Assembly (NCBI GenBank): GCA_028023455.1 | Contig: JAQFVV010012982.1 | Coordinates: 64,001-128,000 of the forward strand | DNA: 64,000 nucleotides | Source of the DNA: Epiperipatus broadwayi | Lineage: Eukaryota > Onychophora > Udeonychophora > Euonychophora > Peripatidae | Reading direction: 5' to 3' | Shown here: positions 23,756 through 36,134 of the stretch, piece by piece | Position numbering within the stretch: position 1 is the first letter of the stretch | Layout: each line of letters opens with the position of its first letter | The notes under the pieces: generated by a model | Told to the model about the DNA's origin: nothing | The model's input: only the letters and a program-made list of their open reading frames with translations | Databases searched by the model: none | Translations under genes and position numbers: made by a program

Positions 23756-24262
23756 TAATTATAAGTTGAACTATTTCTATCATCTAATATTAAATGTTGA
23801 ATGTCTTTAGAGAATTCAACTCTATAAAAAGCTCTGATAAAGACTGCAGGACAGTCGAAACTGTTAGAAAAATAAAGGAGGAATTATATAAAAATTTGCA
23901 TTAGAGTGTATATTAGGAGATTTATAAAAAAAAAGTAATATATATGAACATTTAACTAGTAATAACAGCCTGTAAGTTAGTATATAACATAGTATTTTGA
24001 GTGGTATTATTCTTCTCTCTATATGTCCTAACCAAGTGAGACTAGCATAAACTTATAAATTCAATTTCTATAAATCTGAACATTTAGGTTCAATTTCTAC
24101 ATTAGTCACAGGTCAGTCCAGCAACACCTGAAGAAGAGAAGAGAATAGTATCATTCAAAATGTTGTGTTATACACCATTCCAGTCTAAATAAAAGTTTGA
24201 ATTTTTCTAAAAACATTCAATATTTTATATTAGATGATGGAAATTGTTCAAAATTCCATCAT
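23756..24262. repeat. R3 SINE fragments in both orientations
   Basis: 23756-23822 is the R3 3' tail in minus orientation. 23940-24045 is R3 body and A-box complement (cctaaccaagtgagac) in minus orientation. 24046-24262 is R3 in plus orientation, with ccagcaacacctgaagaag and ending tattagatgatggaaa. As at 20536-21105, the units face each other head to head. Confidence 0.65.
23834..23866 (+). ncRNA. Degenerate hammerhead-like motif
   Basis: CTGATAA at 23834-23840 (the G of the core is changed to A), a 5 bp stem II GACTG (23842-23846) with CAGTC (23852-23856), then GAAA at 23857-23860. Stem I is short. It is probably a dead relative of the ribozymes above. Confidence 0.4.
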
Positions 24263-25593
24263 CATAAATCTTCAGATAAACACTAAATATTTTAAAGCAA
24301 TCTTGTTTATTTATTTTTTGGCAATATTTATATATTTATTATCTAATAAAGTGACTGACTATGCTGACCACATTGACTGTGATACTTTGAATTTAAATAC
24401 ACTGAAACACATTTATTACTAATTCGGTTTTAATTGTTATTTTATTGTTTATAAAATATAATTTTATTTCTATTTTTGCTGTCTTCAGTCACTTTAAGGT
24501 TTTGTATAAAATCTAGTCATCATAAATTTTCCATGTCATTAGTGATTTCTTTACGTTAAATAAGGAAATGCGATTGTGCATTAATGAAGTTGCATGTCCA
24601 CCCTTTAATCACATGTATTGTATTTCTACCCAATCTTTTCTCTCTCTCTCTCTTTTTTTTTTTTTGAACTTGTTTTTTTTCTTCTGGAGTTAAAGTGATC
24701 ACCATTTTTTACGAGAGATCGCTAATGATGGTGATGATTTTAAAACTAAATATGTGATCTTCTTGGCATAGATAGTAAAGAACGAGAAAATGGAATTTTA
24801 CCAGTTTATAATAAATATTTTATTTATTTATTATTAATTGATTTTACGTGATAAATTATATTTTCTAGTTTTAAATTTTGAAAGCAGTTGAATAAAGAAG
24901 TGAAAACTCAATTAATCATTAATTTTAAGTAGGAATTATTCAAGTTTTTAGAAACTACAGATTCTCGGAATATGATAAAATATGAATTTACATTCCATGA
25001 AAAATGTTTTAATATTTATGTTTCTAAAGAAATTTTGTAGCAAATAGCTTAACACAATTATTATTAAAAAATACTTAAAGAAATAAATACAATTAAAAAG
25101 GGCAACAATAAGTTAGAATTAAGCTTTATTATTGACGATGTTTCATAAATTGAGATTATTTTTAATACGCCTTAATATTTCGTAGTTTACGATTATTTAA
25201 CTATAAAAGTAATTAATTGTAAGCAAAAAAAAAAAAAAAAGGGGGGGGGGATAAAAAATTTCTTTATTTTAAAAGGTTATTATCGATTAATTTGTTAATA
25301 TAAAACAAATTTAAACTCTTTAAATGTGTAAGAATATACAATATGTATATATTACAATCATTTATCAATATGCACCCAATAAAATAATTAAACAAATTAT
25401 ATATTGCCATAAAATGTGTAGTAGTATTGTAGATTATGTCAATTATCTAACTGAATTGTTGATTTTTTTTAAAAAAAACCTCGAACTTTATACTTTTCGG
25501 TACTTTTCTAAATAATTCAATTGCTAATAATAATGCAACGTTGAGATCAAGTACAATAATTCGACCGGTATTATTCTACTATTTTTTCAAGCA
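24263..25593. other. AT-rich DNA with homopolymers
   Basis: A (TC)n then T run lies at about 24638-24665, and a run of A followed by ten G lies near 25226-25250. No gene is seen. Confidence 0.45.
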
Positions 25594-25630
25594 TTGCTAA
25601 GCTAATTAGAATAGCTTAGCATAGTGATGC

Positions 25631-25680
25631 TATTAAATACTATTACTGTTCTATGCATCATTCATCAGCAGTATTTAATT
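25631..25680 (-). ncRNA. Hammerhead-like motif, uncertain
   Basis: The minus strand carries CTGATGA (complement of 25662-25668) flanked by a long stem (ttaaatact with agtatttaa). Stem II is only 3 bp (atg/cat), and the following bases read GAAC, not GAAA. Next to it, 25594-25635 is a separate inverted repeat (gctaagct with agcttagc). Confidence 0.3.
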
Positions 25681-25726
25681 GGAGATCAATTACATATTTT
25701 ACAAACTGTGATTATTATATTTAAAA

Positions 25727-27410
25727 GTGATGTGATGTGATGTACTGTAGCTTCTTCTTAAACGAAGTCAAGAATCTCTCAGCAATTATGCCCAGAGAAA
25801 CCTGTTAGCTACTTTATTTTACATTCCCCAGTCTAAGTTTTCCCATATTCTTTCTCCATCCCATTTCCACAACAAAATCTTTGTCAACTCTGTGGTCCTT
25901 ATATTTAAATTCCCCTTATCTTTTCCCAAACCCAGCATAAAAAAAAATAATCCACTTTCTGTATAATCACTTTTTTCAAATTTATTCTTTCATAACTTCA
26001 TTATATGTATCCTTTCTGTTTTCAAGCATTTACATTTAATTAACAAATGCCTAACATTTTCTATTCCTTCCTTATATAATTTACAAAATAAATCACCCAT
26101 ATTTTTCCATTTACATGTATATTCTTTTTTAGCTAAAGATCCTGTTCGAGCCTTAAATAATAAACTACTTTCCTTACTATTATCATATATTAACTCATAC
26201 TTAATATTCTGTTTATTTCTATATATATTTAAATTCTTTTTACTCTCCATATTATTTCTCCATCTCTTTAACTCCCTATTTTTTATTAATAAATCTATTC
26301 TTTTATCCCATTCCTTACTACTATAACACTCAACAATCCTTTTAATTAACACAATCATCCCATCTTTTGTACAAATATACTGATATAAATTCTTTATCTA
26401 AATCTTTTGCATACTGCATTACCTTTCTCACCCATCTTGTTACCTGCCCTTTACTCATAACCAATTAAATACTAATTTGGCTATTCTTTTATTATTCATA
26501 AACTGCAATCTACCAAACATTTTCATTTTACTTTTTGCATATCTCATATGAAAACTTGACCATCCCATTTCTTCTTGAATTGCCTCCCTTGCTGTCCATA
26601 CATCTGCATCCAATGCATATCTTCCTACTTCCCTTTGAACTTTTTCTAAGTAATTTAATACCTCTTTACTAACATATAATGCATCATTACCATATGCTAA
26701 CCCTGCTACTGCAACTCCTTTCCATATAATTCTAGCTACATCATATTTATTATATGAAAACACTGTTAATTTCTCTATCAATACCTTTTTTTTCTTTGCT
26801 TCATTTATAAATTTTTTCTCCCATTCATCCAAATAATTTTTCTGATTACTTAAAATAATTCCCAAATAACTATATCTATTCACCACATTTAACTTAATAT
26901 CTCCCAATAAAAATTTTACATCTTCTCTTTTCCCAGTATTAACTATCATTATATTTGATTTTTCTTCACTAAATTTAATCCCCATCTCTTTACCCACCCT
27001 TGCACATGTCCTCAGCATAATTTCCATATCTTTTCTTCTTTCTGCACACAAAAATATATCATCTGCAGAAAAAACCCCTGACAAAATATATACTCCCTTA
27101 CTACCTATTAACGGTATCTCTATCACTCTTCCTAATCTTTCTATTGCTCTTCCATTTCACTCAAATACAACACAAACAAAATAGGTGACATAGGGCATCC
27201 TTGCCTTAATCTTACCAAATTTTTAACTTTAACTGATTCTATATTCCCTAATTGATATATATAATAATTATTTTCATATAATTTCTTAAATAATATCTAT
27301 TAAAGCTTCATCCATTCCCAAATTTGCTAAACTTATCCATAATCTATTTCTATTTACTCTATCATATGCCTTCTCTATATCTATAAAACTCATATATAAC
27401 TCATATAGAA
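25727..27410 (-). mobile_element. Second non-LTR retrotransposon (LINE), 3' part
   Basis: On the minus strand the order is RT motif A SFIDIEKAYDRVNR (about 27400-27350), RQGCPMSPILF (about 27215-27185), the active site SADDIFLCAE (about 27073-27044), the thumb and connection region, then a Cys/His region ending HLLIKC at about 26020. The block IYDNSKESSLLFKARTGSL resembles a conserved block I know from tick LINE proteins. Its 3' end is a short ACATC-type run near 25727-25745. The 5' part is cut off by the R2 insertion at 27405. A few stops and frameshifts make it dead but moderately young. Confidence 0.85.
26455..27126 (-). pseudogene. LINE reverse transcriptase palm, thumb and connection (223-residue open segment)
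   Basis: This is the longest uninterrupted LINE segment in the window. It begins just before the active site SADDIFLCAERRKDMEI (both Asp residues retained, Tyr/Phe replaced by Ser). It continues with GIKFSEEKSNIMIVN, then YLGIIL, and the region YALDADVWTAREAIQEEMGW. An adjoining segment at 25990-26358 in another frame completes the C-terminus, with a Cys/His cluster in which one Cys is Tyr. Confidence 0.85.
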
Positions 27411-27507
27411 ATTTTCCATACAGTAGTGTCACCTCGTGCAAGTCATAGTAACCAATGAGTGAAAAAATGTTTATGCATAAAATTTTGTCTAGTGCTCTCA
27501 AATCCAA
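27286..27507 (-). pseudogene. LINE reverse transcriptase motif A fragment
   Basis: The C-terminal half reads YMSFIDIEKAYDRVNRNRLW, the motif A region of a non-LTR reverse transcriptase. The N-terminal third of this open frame (above about 27405) is R2 sequence and does not belong to the protein. Confidence 0.8.
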
Positions 27508-27690
27508 TATTCCTCACTATATTGAATGAGTAGACACTAGACAGGGATTTTATGCACAGATCTTCTTGCATCCATTGATTATATAATATGGATTGCACTG
27601 GGGGCACTACTCTATGGAAAGTTTGCTATTGTTTTAACAGCTTGTATAAGCATAGGAAATAGTGGTTATGTGACATTTAGTGATTATTAC
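27405..27690. mobile_element. R2 palindrome inserted at the LINE
   Basis: Arms about 27407-27505 and 27535-27640 are diverged reverse complements (shared block tttatgcataaaat / attttatgcacaga). The apex retains ctctcaaatccaatattcctcac and tatattgaatgag, both strands of the R2 stem I, while CTGATGA through GAAA is deleted. The right end reads ataagcataggaaatagtgg. Confidence 0.75.
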
Positions 27691-28137
27691 ATATCATGCC
27701 ATTTTCTCCAAAAACATTGTTCTAAAAATAGTGAAGAGTTTGAATGAATATTATGACACATTGAAGTTCATTAGCTATCAAAGATTATGTACTCAAAATG
27801 ATTTTATGAATTCTTTTATATCATTTTGGAATTTTTTTGAAAATATATAGGATGGTTTCTGTAATAACTTGAAGAACCCTGAAGTGAATTTCAATTATAA
27901 AGACAAGACATACATGTTGTAAAGTTAAAAATATCACATTTATGTGTATGAAAATTAATATTTTACATCAAACATAGGACTGTATAAATTATATTAGTTT
28001 CCAAATTCATTGTAAATAAACACCAAATTGAAATAGCTGAAGATATACTATTGATTTTTTATGAATCATATATGAAATCTGCATGAAGATATGATAATAA
28101 AGTTATAATACAAATTTTAATAAAACAAAGAAATTGT

Positions 28138-29335
28138 ATGCAAATCATTGAACATGGAGATGTAGGAATTCTACTTATGGAAAATGAATCTGATCTTAAC
28201 AAGCTTAGTAACACTTCATTAACATCAAGATTTGCATTAAACATTATTAAACAAATAATAAATATAAAAATATTATTGCATATTAGAGTTAAGTTGCTGA
28301 CAGAACATATCAATATATTTGAAAGTATCTTCAGAAAATCCTGTAAGCATCAAAAGAAACTTTCTAAAGTAATGATAATATGTCATGGAAGAAGAAAACA
28401 ATATTATAGAAATAGATGGCAAAATTGGTAATGATATCAATGAAGACATGATAATTGATTGTGAAGAATTGCAAATGACATTTGGAAAAACAACTGAAAA
28501 AAAAGACTTGATACACACAAAAAAATCAATACATTCAAATAATTATGAAGAAGCATTGCTAATTATAACTTCACAAGCAATCATATTGAGAGACAAACTC
28601 ACTAATAATTTCCAACTATTCACTCCCAAAATGAATACTCCCCCTCTCCATAATTTATTCTCAAATTAATGTGAACATATTTTCAAAAGTAAACAACTAC
28701 TGACATGAAGCATTTAATAATGTGAGGATATTTGGAAACATTGGTATTTTCCATTATGCACTCTATTGATACAATATGAAGAATTTGTATTTAACTATCT
28801 GTCTTATTCAGATTACACTAAGGCTCTAGAGAAAGTGGGTCTACTTGTTAAAATTAATTACATTTCTCTTCTACCATTAAACATATTTCTGGCAATAGTT
28901 TATTTAATGATGGAAAACAAAATAAAAGCTGAAAGTATGGAAATAAAATTTATTATGTATCAAAAGATTCAAATTCTGTCATTTCAGTAAGAATAATCCA
29001 TATACCTATGCAATTTGACCAACAAACCTTTACCAGTGCATTTCAAAATATTGCTAAAGTTCTTAAAGTAAACAGGAATCAAAATTAACAACAAGAGCAT
29101 TCAAACAAATAATTTTGTCTTCCATTTAAAAATGAAAATTAAAACAGCAGATAATATACACTGCACCATTTTGATTAATAGATTCTCATGCACAGTGTGC
29201 AGTAAAGATAGACTAACTGGCTGTTTTAAATGGTATAGGTCAGGACATATAGCAATTTTTTTCCTTGTGAACAAATGTTTTACTTGTGGCCTCATTGAAA
29301 AAAATCAGACAAATTTGGTCTATGCTCCATAATCA
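28138..29335 (+). pseudogene. LINE ORF1 (gag-like) remnant with zinc knuckle
   Basis: Successive plus-strand open pieces (28138-28431, 28385-28669, 28766-28990, 29132-29332) fit a decayed ORF1. The last contains CTVCSKDRLTGCFKWYRSGH followed by NKCFTCG, a CCHC zinc knuckle in which the second Cys is Trp and the last Cys is lost. Just before the knuckle, about 29000-29080 reads VRIIHIPMQFDQQTFTSAFQ, resembling the RNA-binding part of such proteins. I infer it is the 5' part of the LINE whose C-terminus is at 31834-32040. Confidence 0.6.
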
Positions 29336-29783
29336 CCAATAAATTCTCAACTAAATTATTACATTTCAATCCTATTAAATGGTATCTGAGAACAAAAATA
29401 AAAATAGTTAACTCCATTTTTAAAAATCTGTTAGTATATTATGCATCATGAACTTATATAAGCAATATGTCAATAGCAAACATTAATAGACATATTAATA
29501 ATTATTTATGAAATTCACAATCTAAGTTGCTATCCTACAACATGCTAAAAATACCAACAAAAAACAATTCTCTCGTATTGATTGATGTTAAGTTGTTTAA
29601 TCAGTTTATAAAAGCCAACTCATTTAGAAAAATATGTTTGACATCAACTTTCCCAATTGTCACCCATTGAATTTGGTTCATGAAATAACTAAAATAATAT
29701 ACAACGACTTATTATTAATGATGCATTCCAAAATCCAGTTATGATTCCAAATGGAAATTAATCCATCTATAAAAAGATTAGAA
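29336..29783 (+). other. LINE-derived sequence, decayed
   Basis: Lies between the ORF1 remnant and the solo LTR. No clear protein motif remains. Confidence 0.3.
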
Positions 29784-31833
29784 AATATGTTATAACGATC
29801 GGAAAGAAAGTGAAGATCGAATCTAACCGCAAACTACGATATCTGCTCTACAGGGCGCCATCTAGGCATTTAAACCTAGAAAAATTTATAGAGTAGGCAG
29901 ATACGCGCTGTTAAGATTTCACTTTATTTAAATATTCAGATCGTTAGCCCAAGTCACTAGCTCAGTGGAAATGCAGAGATAAAAATCTATATCTTAATTT
30001 ATATCTTAAATATAAATAAATAAAAGCCACTGCCAGAAATTAACACATAAGATATTTATTTACACACATATAAAATAACATTTAAATTTTGAGGAATAAA
30101 TTCAACATTTTAGATTTTTCTATTAATCTTTAGTTTTACATTTAAGTAAATTACAACCATGAGTTTAATATTTATTTAGTGAGTCGAGTATGAATAGACT
30201 ACATAAATCTGCATTTGAAAAAAAAAAATTCTTCCCTGATTTAACCTTAGGCAACAAATTTCGCAATCAAACCGGCGCCAATCCATCTGATACATTTATG
30301 TATTCAATGTAGCATGAAAATACGACAACACAAAATACTATACTGTCCGGAATGTACATCTGATCAGTAAGTAGAGTTAGAGAAGACATTGTCTCTCCAC
30401 CAACAGGAATGTTACATCTGTTGGCGAGTAGAACAATAAACATAAAACTCCATAGGAATGGACTGCGGTCCTTTGCCGTCTTACAAACCCATCCATAGGC
30501 AAACAGAAGGTGTGTGGCGTATATATATAATCCTGCCCGTAGCGGATCTCATACTACATCTACAATTACACAAATATATCCAATCCATTGAACCAATTCA
30601 ACTACAAAATGAATAACCTAAGATTACCCTCCCTTAATATAACTTTACAAAACTATATAGCCATTCATGCCCGACTTAAATTTAACATTTAAATACGTTC
30701 GCACAGATTATTTTTATACAATTTGTTTTATAATGTCGAGTATAGATCGGCTGCCTAGATTCCACAGTCAAAAACATTCCAAATTAAACACAACCGATCA
30801 AAATACAAAGTCAATCAATAATGTCAATTGCTGAGGGAATACAGGAGACCCTTTGGTGTTCATCATAAGACACTGCAGTGACATGTTGACTTATATATTC
30901 TAATCGACTGTGAAAACCACAACATAATCAACCACTAACGAATCTATGCAACGTCTATACCCAATTTAAATGTAATGCATTTAATAATTTCTACAATAAA
31001 TATTACTACAAATAAAAATAATAAAATGGAAATGATTTTAGCAAAACTTAACTATATAAATTTAAACAATCAATTATTAATTTGAAAATCAAATAAGAGT
31101 TCATTTTAAAATTTAAATTAGCTGAATCTTTAAAAAAAACATGACAAAAGTTCTTAATTACTTTTTTTTGTTGTTGTTAATTTGTAAAGTTCATAGCTCA
31201 TGGTAGAAGAGTCCAGGTTTCTGCTTTTAATTCCCGTGATGGCAATAGCTGGTTCAAGGTATCACAGTCTTTTCATTTTTTTTTATACAGAGAGTGTGGT
31301 ATGTGCGTCCTACCACATCTCTCAAACACAAAATGCTGGAACTGTCCGAAAAAACTGTATTTCCCTTTTTATATTATCCACATGGATTCAATCAACAAAA
31401 TGTCACTAATCAATCACTTTCATTAGGGTCCAAGCCAAGGCTTAGGGCTTCCATTGGTCAAGATAATTTCTCTTTATTTTCTTATCTATCTTTCATCAGA
31501 TTATTTCAATTATACAAGAGCCCAAGGCTAGCTTGCTTTTCAAACAATTTATAAACAATCATTTCCATTTACAGATTACAATAATTAATTAATACCTGTT
31601 TTTATTTTTAAATCTTATACTTTTTTTTATAAAAAAGTACGTTCAAATACTTATTTGTTTTTTTGTTTTTTTAAAAAAAAAAAAATTTTTAAAGTTTGGC
31701 ATCTGTGCGAATGTATATATATACATTTAACAAACATTTTAATTTTAGCGTTTAGTTTTTTACTTTTATTTGCGAACTTTTAAGTTTTTATTTTAAATTA
31801 ATGTAACGACATATTTATATATCGTTACAAATA
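29784..31833. mobile_element. Putative solo LTR, about 2.04 kb, with AATA duplication
   Basis: The block 29788-31829 begins TGTTATAACGATCGG and ends ATCGTTACA, that is TG to CA with short complementary ends, and is flanked on both sides by AATA (29784-29787 and 31830-31833). It is more GC-rich than its surroundings, and LINE-like coding resumes just beyond it. No gag or pol sequence is seen inside, so a solo LTR (Ty3-type by the 4 bp duplication) is the simplest reading. A non-autonomous DNA element is possible. Confidence 0.45.
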
Positions 31834-32100
31834 AGTCATTGACACATCTGGCATCATATGCCTTTATGGAACTTTTCAACTACAGGTTCTATCAACAAAT
31901 TTTATAGAAGATCTTTTGATACAATATGTAGATTATGTGGGCTAAAAGAAGAAATTTTCATATACATTAGTGATTTTTATCCATTCTTCAGTATCATAAG
32001 ATCAAACCCAATACTCTTCAAAAATCCATTAAGCAAGACCTAGACATCTAGATTCCTTATTGATGATTTAAAAAAACATTAGGAGCTGCACTAATAGTCT
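31834..32100 (+). pseudogene. LINE ORF2 C-terminal zinc-finger fragment
   Basis: The open piece from 31858 reads FYRRSFDTICRLCGLKEEIF and then a hydrophobic stretch. The C-x2-C spacing and following context match the C-terminal Cys/His motif of non-LTR retrotransposon ORF2 proteins, with the distal His/Cys decayed. It probably belongs to the same element as the ORF1 remnant, the central RT part being absent. Confidence 0.55.
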
Positions 32101-33450
32101 TTCAAAACAAACAGTGTTATTTTATTCAACCATTCCATGAATAGAGAAATAAACAGTTTTATAGAGACTTAAAATACATGCCAAAAAAAAAAGAAGAAGA
32201 AGAAGAATTAAAATGTGGTTACAAGAAAAATTTAATGCATGGGATCCTTTAAGATCTATGCAAAAACATTAAAAAACCACGTTCTATTAAGTAAAATACT
32301 AATGAGACTTGAACAAAAAAATGATCAAGGAAAGATATACTAGTGTCTTCATTTATAGTAACATGTTAAATGCTATATTGATATTGTATAAAATATATAG
32401 TCAAATAAACTCGTTTTTAAAATAAAAAAGCAATCGTATGTCAAGTAAAAATTATTATTACCGAATAATGATTTATATTTTCAAGTTGTGTTGGTAATGA
32501 ATTTTTATTTTAATTTAAATTTTTTTTGTAGTATTTATTTCAGCTTATATATTTGCAACTATGATTCAAACATTATTTAGAAAGTATATTTATATTCTTT
32601 TGCATTCTGTTTATATTTCAATGTAAATTATTATTATGTACTTATTTCATAGAACGATTTTGGGTATTGTGTGTAGTGTGTAGAAAATATAAAAAACGTT
32701 ATTTAAAGATGAAAGAAAATTTTTCTCGATAATTTTTTCTCATGTTATTTTTTGTTCTCTATTTAAATCTCTTTTTAAATTTATATTAAAGGAAACTTTA
32801 CTTTGATTACAAACACAGTATTTTTCTAAATTTAATTATAAATGTTTTTCCCCCCAAAATATTAATTTTTAATAAAATAAAATCACTTTATATTATACTT
32901 TAAAAAAAATAGCAAATGAGTCTAAAACAGAAAAAAACTATTAAGAATATTTTCAAGTAAAAAGGAGATGGTGAGCAAAAAGATTCACAATCATTGATAT
33001 AGCATAAGGAATTAAACTTTTAGACTTGTGAATGCCAACTAGGCTTTTCTGCCAAAGATATCAATCTGTAAAAAATATATATATTTTCTCTTTTTTAAAA
33101 ACAAGATTTATAAAGTTAACGATTGTAAAAAAAAAAAAAAAGATTTATAAAATTATTGTTATGTAAACAACTTTTTTAATTTTTTTTTTACCTTTTCATT
33201 AATATGTGCATGATTTGTTACTTTTAAGCACATATGTTTGATTGGACAAATAGAAAGATAAGCAGCAGAAAAAAAAATTAAAAAAAAAATTAAAGAAGCT
33301 GTTCACATGCCAATGGCAAATAATCCCAAAAAATCAACCTAAAATGGTAATCCACAATATCTGAAAAGCTCTTATTAACAATGGTCCTCAAATATGAAAA
33401 AATCAGAGTGATCCACATATATAATATTTCTATCAATTATTACTTTTGAC
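32101..33450. other. AT-rich intergenic DNA
   Basis: Many A and T runs; no gene or known repeat. Confidence 0.4.
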
Positions 33451-33990
33451 CAAATAGTTCAATTGGCTAGGACAGTGGTAGTCAACCGGGTCCCTACCAC
33501 CCACTAGTGGGCGTTCCAGCCTTCATGGTGAGTGGTAGGGGTTTTGTCCAACACTGAAGCACTTTCTTTTTTTTTTAAATTTAATTGACTTTTTAAAAAA
33601 ATTTCATAGAGATTTATATGCTTTAGCTTGCTGTAACTCTGCTTTATAAATTTTATAAAGTAAAGTTATTTCTTACTTTATAAATCACCATTACTGTGGA
33701 ACTAGTGGGTGGTTAGAAAATTTTACTACTAACAGAGATACAAAAGTGTGCGGTAGGTATAAAAAAATTGACTACTCCTGGGCTAGAACATCATGTTAAA
33801 TTCAGAATTTACTAATATAAAGCTTCAATAGCTGATAATTAGCCCATTAAAGATTAACATTGTTCAATTCTCTATTGGTCAAATAGTAATATCTAAAAAA
33901 AGAATAATACTACCTTGTATGCTATTACATATAGTTAGATATAGTTTGAAAATAAAATTTGAATTTTTCTTAAAGCATGTGACAATTCAA
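33451..33990 (+). repeat. R3 SINE split by a hAT MITE
   Basis: The A-box-like head (agttcaattggctagga, to 33472) continues after the insertion as ggctagaacatcatgttaaa (33781) and runs on through the R3 body with ccttgtatgctattac and gaatttttcttaaag. Removal of 33473-33780 and one duplication copy restores a continuous tRNA-like head. Confidence 0.7.
33473..33780. mobile_element. hAT-type MITE, 308 bp
   Basis: The ends CAGTGGTAGTCAACC and (complement) CAGGAGTAGTCAA are hAT-type terminal inverted repeats. An 8 bp duplication flanks it: ggctagga (33465-33472) and ggctagaa (33781-33788), one mismatch. The left subterminal part is itself a hairpin (ccctaccacccactagtggg). No coding capacity. Confidence 0.88.
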
Positions 33991-34017
33991 TTAGATCAAC
34001 ATATAACTGCAAATAAA

Positions 34018-34108
34018 ATTAAAACAGGCAAAACTCTCTATATGTATTGTTTTAATAACAGTTAAGAGCAAGCATAAAAAATAATGATCATGTGATGTTT
34101 ATTGGTTT
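34018..34108. mobile_element. R2 deletion derivative
   Basis: The inner piece aaacaggcaaaactctctat is joined directly to the R2 end ttttaataacagttaagagc, ending gatcatgtgatgtttattgg. The whole ribozyme region has been lost. Confidence 0.7.
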
Positions 34109-35217
34109 TATACAAATAAAATGTTATAATCACACATCTTTAGACAAACAGTACAAAATACATATAATAAAATATGTTAATTTATTATGAATTAAAATAA
34201 ATTTTGTGCAGTTAAAATAATTACATAAATAAAATATTATTAACATATTTTTAATTTACTGTTAAACTTCAACAGTACCAATTAAATGATCCCTAAAAAA
34301 ACTTTTAAACAAATATGTTCTTAGAAAGAGTATGAATTCATGAAATCTTCCAAAAGACCTAAAGTGGTAAAGAGAAAAAAATTAAACCATTAGACAAAAT
34401 AAAAACATACTGTAACCTTCATGTCTGTGTTTACAGGCATTGCTTTTATGCTAATATTTTTCTTTATTATGTATACAACAAAATATTAAAAGATATGGAT
34501 ATATAATAAATTTTAAAGTGGTTTTAAAATATTAAAGAAATAAGTATAAATATAAAATTTATTATTTTATTTTTTTAAAATAAAAAAAAATATTTTCATT
34601 GCTATGGGAACTATAGAAATTTGCTAAATCATCAGCTTTCCAAAAAACAGTGGGAAGAATTGTAATACACTTCTTGGTCATGTCTTTTACTGAATAGAAA
34701 TCAATAAAATTTTATATGGAGTATGAAACCCTCCAGAATGCTCTATCTGATCTTTCCAGTATTGTAGCTGAATATAGAGCTATAAGCAAAAATATGTATT
34801 AAAATTAACCTTGATTTTGCTTATCTATTCATCACTATTCAATGCTGATGAATTTGCTATTTACTTGCTGCAAAAGAAAAGCTAGTCATCTAAAGTGATT
34901 ATCCCTTGGAAATGTACTTCTATAAATTAATCTGCAAATCTATCTATTTTAAATGCTCAGAACAATATTGCAATGGAAACTGTCATAAGAAAACTGCCTT
35001 GGATAGAACCAAAAGAAGCTACAATATTATATATTATATTACCAGAAGACATTAAAATTTTATTATTACTGGCCATGTTTCCACATTTACCAATACAATA
35101 TATATATATATGACCTCACAAAAGTTATTCTCAAAGAATTATCATAAGTTAAAAAGATTTTTTTCCTCTCATGTGTGATTATCATATACTGTAATTTTTT
35201 TAATTGTAAATAAGTAA

Positions 35218-35218
<1 letters not shown>
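34109..35218. other. AT-rich sequence
   Basis: No recognisable gene or repeat. 34620-35050 is less repetitive but without a readable frame. Confidence 0.35.
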
Positions 35219-35316
<98 letters not shown>

Positions 35317-35346
35317 CATCATCATCATCATCACCATCATCATCAT
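35219..35346. repeat. (ATT)n then (ATC)n microsatellite
   Basis: About 96 bases of pure ATT/TTA repeat followed by about 30 bases of ATC repeat with one ACC. The compound structure suggests a point mutation spread by slippage. Confidence 0.97.
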
Positions 35347-36134
35347 ATAATTTTATTTTTAATTAAAGTTATTGTTGTTGCTAATAATTTCTGTTTATCA
35401 TATCTCATCCAAAACAAGCTGATTATTTATTTTGTTAATGTAGAATTATTAGGTAGAGGAGTGTAGTAATCAAGAAATATAATTGAATGCAGGAAATATA
35501 ATTGAATGTGTATGGTTATTTGTTTTTATGCATGTTCAATTTGATCATTGCTTGTGACTAGTATCAATTTGTCAATTAAAAATAAATTGCATGCTGTCAC
35601 CACACCATGTATGCAGTCACCCATTAGTTATCTTTAAATTCCTCTAGTTAAAAATTTAATTTGCTGAATATTGTATTTTTTTAAAATTTATTGTTAACTG
35701 GATTCATTACCAATTGTTAAAAGGGCAATTATCATTACAATATATAATAATGGATAGAAATCATTTCCTTCTGGTATGAGAATGGTGTAATGGAAAAATC
35801 TTAATCTGTCAACTTAGACCTGGAAATTCAAGTGTTTGATATCACTAACTCATCTGACAGATGAATATTGTTTAAAAAAATCCATGTATAGCAAAAGAGA
35901 GTAGTCTTAATTTTTGTGTTGGTGGACAATTGTGACATAATAAAATTGATATGATGAATATACTTATACAAACCAAACTTGGAAAAATTTAATGATATAA
36001 CTATGTAAGAAATTAAATAAAGAAAAAGGCACTTTCTTGTATGCTGATTTTGAATTAATTCACAAGTACAATTACTTCAATAAAATCTAAACATGTTACA
36101 AAAATGATTATCTAATTAACTAAACCCAGATTGC
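35347..36134. other. AT-rich sequence
   Basis: No feature recognised. Confidence 0.35.

Noticed and set aside
35219-35346. Possible CRISPR or satellite array
   Set aside because: It is a simple ATT/ATC microsatellite without spacers.
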